From CAZTBB01 sp964611755 (GTDB taxonomy: Bacteria > Pseudomonadota > Alphaproteobacteria > Micavibrionales > Micavibrionaceae), in assembly GCA_964611755.1 (NCBI GenBank), contig CAZTBB010000024.1:1-24796 (forward strand): a DNA stretch of 24,796 bases, given 5' to 3'. Numbering within the stretch: position 1 is the stretch's first letter; every line of letters starts with the position of its first letter. This document shows positions 23,850-24,796 of the stretch, one piece after another. The notes under the pieces were generated by a model, which saw only the letters and a list, made by a program, of their open reading frames with translations, made no database searches and was not told where the DNA came from. The translations under genes and the position numbers were made by a program.

Positions 23850-24308
23850 GTGAATATCACACCATATTACGAAGCAATTCAATTAATCGAGCGTCTACAC
23901 CGCTATTTCCTTGATGGTTTGAAGGTGGAGCTCGACCGTAAAGGCATTCAGGATATCAATAACGTTCAATCCATGATTCTCTATAATATTGGCGATGAAG
24001 AGATGACCGTTGGTGAATTGACCATTCGCGGTTATTACTTGGGCTCAAATGTGTCCTATAACGTGAAGAAAATGGTGGAAAACGGATATTTGATTCAGGA
24101 GCGCTCTGTTCATGATAAGCGTTCTATCCGCGTGAAGCTCTCAGAAAAGGGTGTTGAGTTGCGCGATGCTATCCGCCTCATGTTTAGCCGCCATGAAGAG
24201 AAAATTCAGGGGACTGAGATTACCGATGAAGATCTCCGTGATTTGAATAAAACGCTTCACTTGCTCGAGCGTTTTTGGGCCGGTGAAACAAACTTTTCCG
24301 GACTTTAA
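23850..24308 (+). CDS. ldtR: LdtR-type MarR-family transcriptional regulator
   Basis: A 152-residue winged-helix regulator. The start is GTG at 23850, 9 bases after GGAG (23837-23840); a TTG at 23835 overlaps that site and is unlikely. The wing-helix region is about 35-105: DINNVQSMILYNIGD, MTVGELTIRGYYLGSNVSY (recognition helix RGYYLGSNVSYNVKKMVE) and wing SVHDKRSIRVKLSEKG. The near-invariant RGYYLGSNVSYN segment is what I recognise from LdtR of Rhizobiales, including Liberibacter and Sinorhizobium, where it controls an L,D-transpeptidase gene and stress tolerance. A long C-terminal dimerisation helix follows. It is divergent from hemB and convergent with the next gene (11 bases between stops). 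An L,D-transpeptidase gene lies in this window at 10466, about 11.6 kb away. Confidence 0.85.
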   Translation: MNITPYYEAIQLIERLHRYFLDGLKVELDRKGIQDINNVQSMILYNIGDEEMTVGELTIRGYYLGSNVSYNVKKMVENGYLIQERSVHDKRSIRVKLSEKGVELRDAIRLMFSRHEEKIQGTEITDEDLRDLNKTLHLLERFWAGETNFSGL

Positions 24309-24319
24309 ATAACCCTACT

Positions 24320-24796
24320 TTACGGCTCTCCGCCTGCTGATGGCGCGCCAAAGGGAAGGAATTCTTCTGGTTCGCCGGCATTTCCCGTGGCATTTTCCGT
24401 AAGCATGGGCTTCGGTTTTGCCGGAGCCCTATAGGCCGGGGCTCCCTCACTATAGGGAACAAAATCTCTTTCGATTAAATCGAGGATTGCATCCTTGGAA
24501 AATTCTGCGACAACATCACCAATGCCGGCATAGGCCCCAAATGAAAGGCCCCAATCCACCTTATAGCCATTGCCGATACGCTCAATCGGGACATAATTAA
24601 AGAAATTATCGCCGCTATGGGCATAACAAAGCAGCAGATCACCATGTTTGAGGCGGCCTCTCATGGCGCAATGGCCAATACGGTCATTGGCTGCATTGAC
24701 ATCCTCAACGCGAACAACGTCGCCTTTATTTTGTTGGCCATGCCAGCCAGTATTGCCCGTACTGGTCTCAAAGGCTGTTTTGATATCTGATCTGGA
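24320..24796 (-). CDS. Protein of unknown function, C-terminal 158 residues (5' end outside window)
   Basis: The minus-strand frame is open from the stop at 24320 to the right edge without a stop, so the gene starts beyond the window; the ATG at 24664 is only an internal methionine. I do not recognise the protein. The visible part begins with a polar, Gly/Thr/Asn-rich stretch (STGNTGWHGQQNKGDVVRVE), continues with mixed strand-forming sequence (LKHGDLLLCYAHSGDNFFNY, VDWGLSFGAYAGIGDVV), and ends with a Pro/Ala/Glu-rich, low-complexity tail of about 45 residues. Two cysteines are present (HCAMRG and LLCYAH). No membrane segment is visible. It converges on the LdtR-type gene with 11 bases between stops. 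Codon usage looks like its neighbours. Confidence 0.7.
   Translation of the reverse strand, partial: SRSDIKTAFETSTGNTGWHGQQNKGDVVRVEDVNAANDRIGHCAMRGRLKHGDLLLCYAHSGDNFFNYVPIERIGNGYKVDWGLSFGAYAGIGDVVAEFSKDAILDLIERDFVPYSEGAPAYRAPAKPKPMLTENATGNAGEPEEFLPFGAPSAGGEP

Overview
The window looks like core chromosome of a motile, Gram-negative alphaproteobacterium of moderate GC content. The evidence is gene neighbourhoods and protein types common in that class: recO next to parC, hemB divergent from an LdtR-type MarR regulator, fumC followed by a ribbon-helix-helix protein, YdcH/DUF465 next to purE-purK, and a magnesium-type HemB. I cannot place it more precisely from sequence alone. A run of 10 N inside the 3' end of purK shows a draft or metagenome assembly. 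Both window edges cut through genes.

Layout. (1) 1-1049: 3' part of an AsmA-family gene, meeting a minus-strand operon tail to tail at a small inverted repeat. (2) 5845-1058, minus strand: ydcH-purE-purK (step 6 of purine synthesis), then fumC, a ribbon-helix-helix regulator and a Cys/Met-metabolism PLP enzyme. (3) 6019-10370, plus strand: a 6-phosphofructokinase, two tandem membrane bacterial-PH-domain proteins, ilvD and an unrecognised 84-residue protein. (4) 10466-14311, plus strand: a YcbB-type L,D-transpeptidase, a MepK-type (DUF882) endopeptidase, folK and folP. (5) 15737-14278, minus strand: an aspartate dehydrogenase and a histidine phosphatase with overlapping start and stop. (6) 15774-18784, plus strand: recO and parC. 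(7) 23700-18815, minus strand: hemB, an EAL c-di-GMP phosphodiesterase with a degenerate GGDEF domain, motA and motB. (8) 23850-24308, plus strand: LdtR-type MarR regulator. (9) 24320 to the right edge, minus strand: an unrecognised partial gene.

How the genes work together. Two themes recur. One is 3-3 peptidoglycan cross-linking: a cross-link maker (L,D-transpeptidase), a predicted cross-link cutter (MepK-like), and, about 11.6 kb away, the regulator type known to control L,D-transpeptidase genes in Rhizobiales. The other is motility: both stator genes sit directly behind an apparently active c-di-GMP phosphodiesterase. The rest is central metabolism (purines, folate, fumarase, glycolysis, branched-chain amino acids, haem, possibly NAD) and DNA repair and segregation.

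Coding density is high; the longest gene-free stretch is about 200 bases (20771-20970). I saw no tRNA or rRNA gene, CRISPR array, insertion sequence, integrase or phage gene, and no convincing case for a wholly new multi-gene system. The most interesting leads are the peptidoglycan module, the EAL protein beside motAB, the tandem PH pair beside an unusual PFK, and the aspartate dehydrogenase-phosphatase pair.
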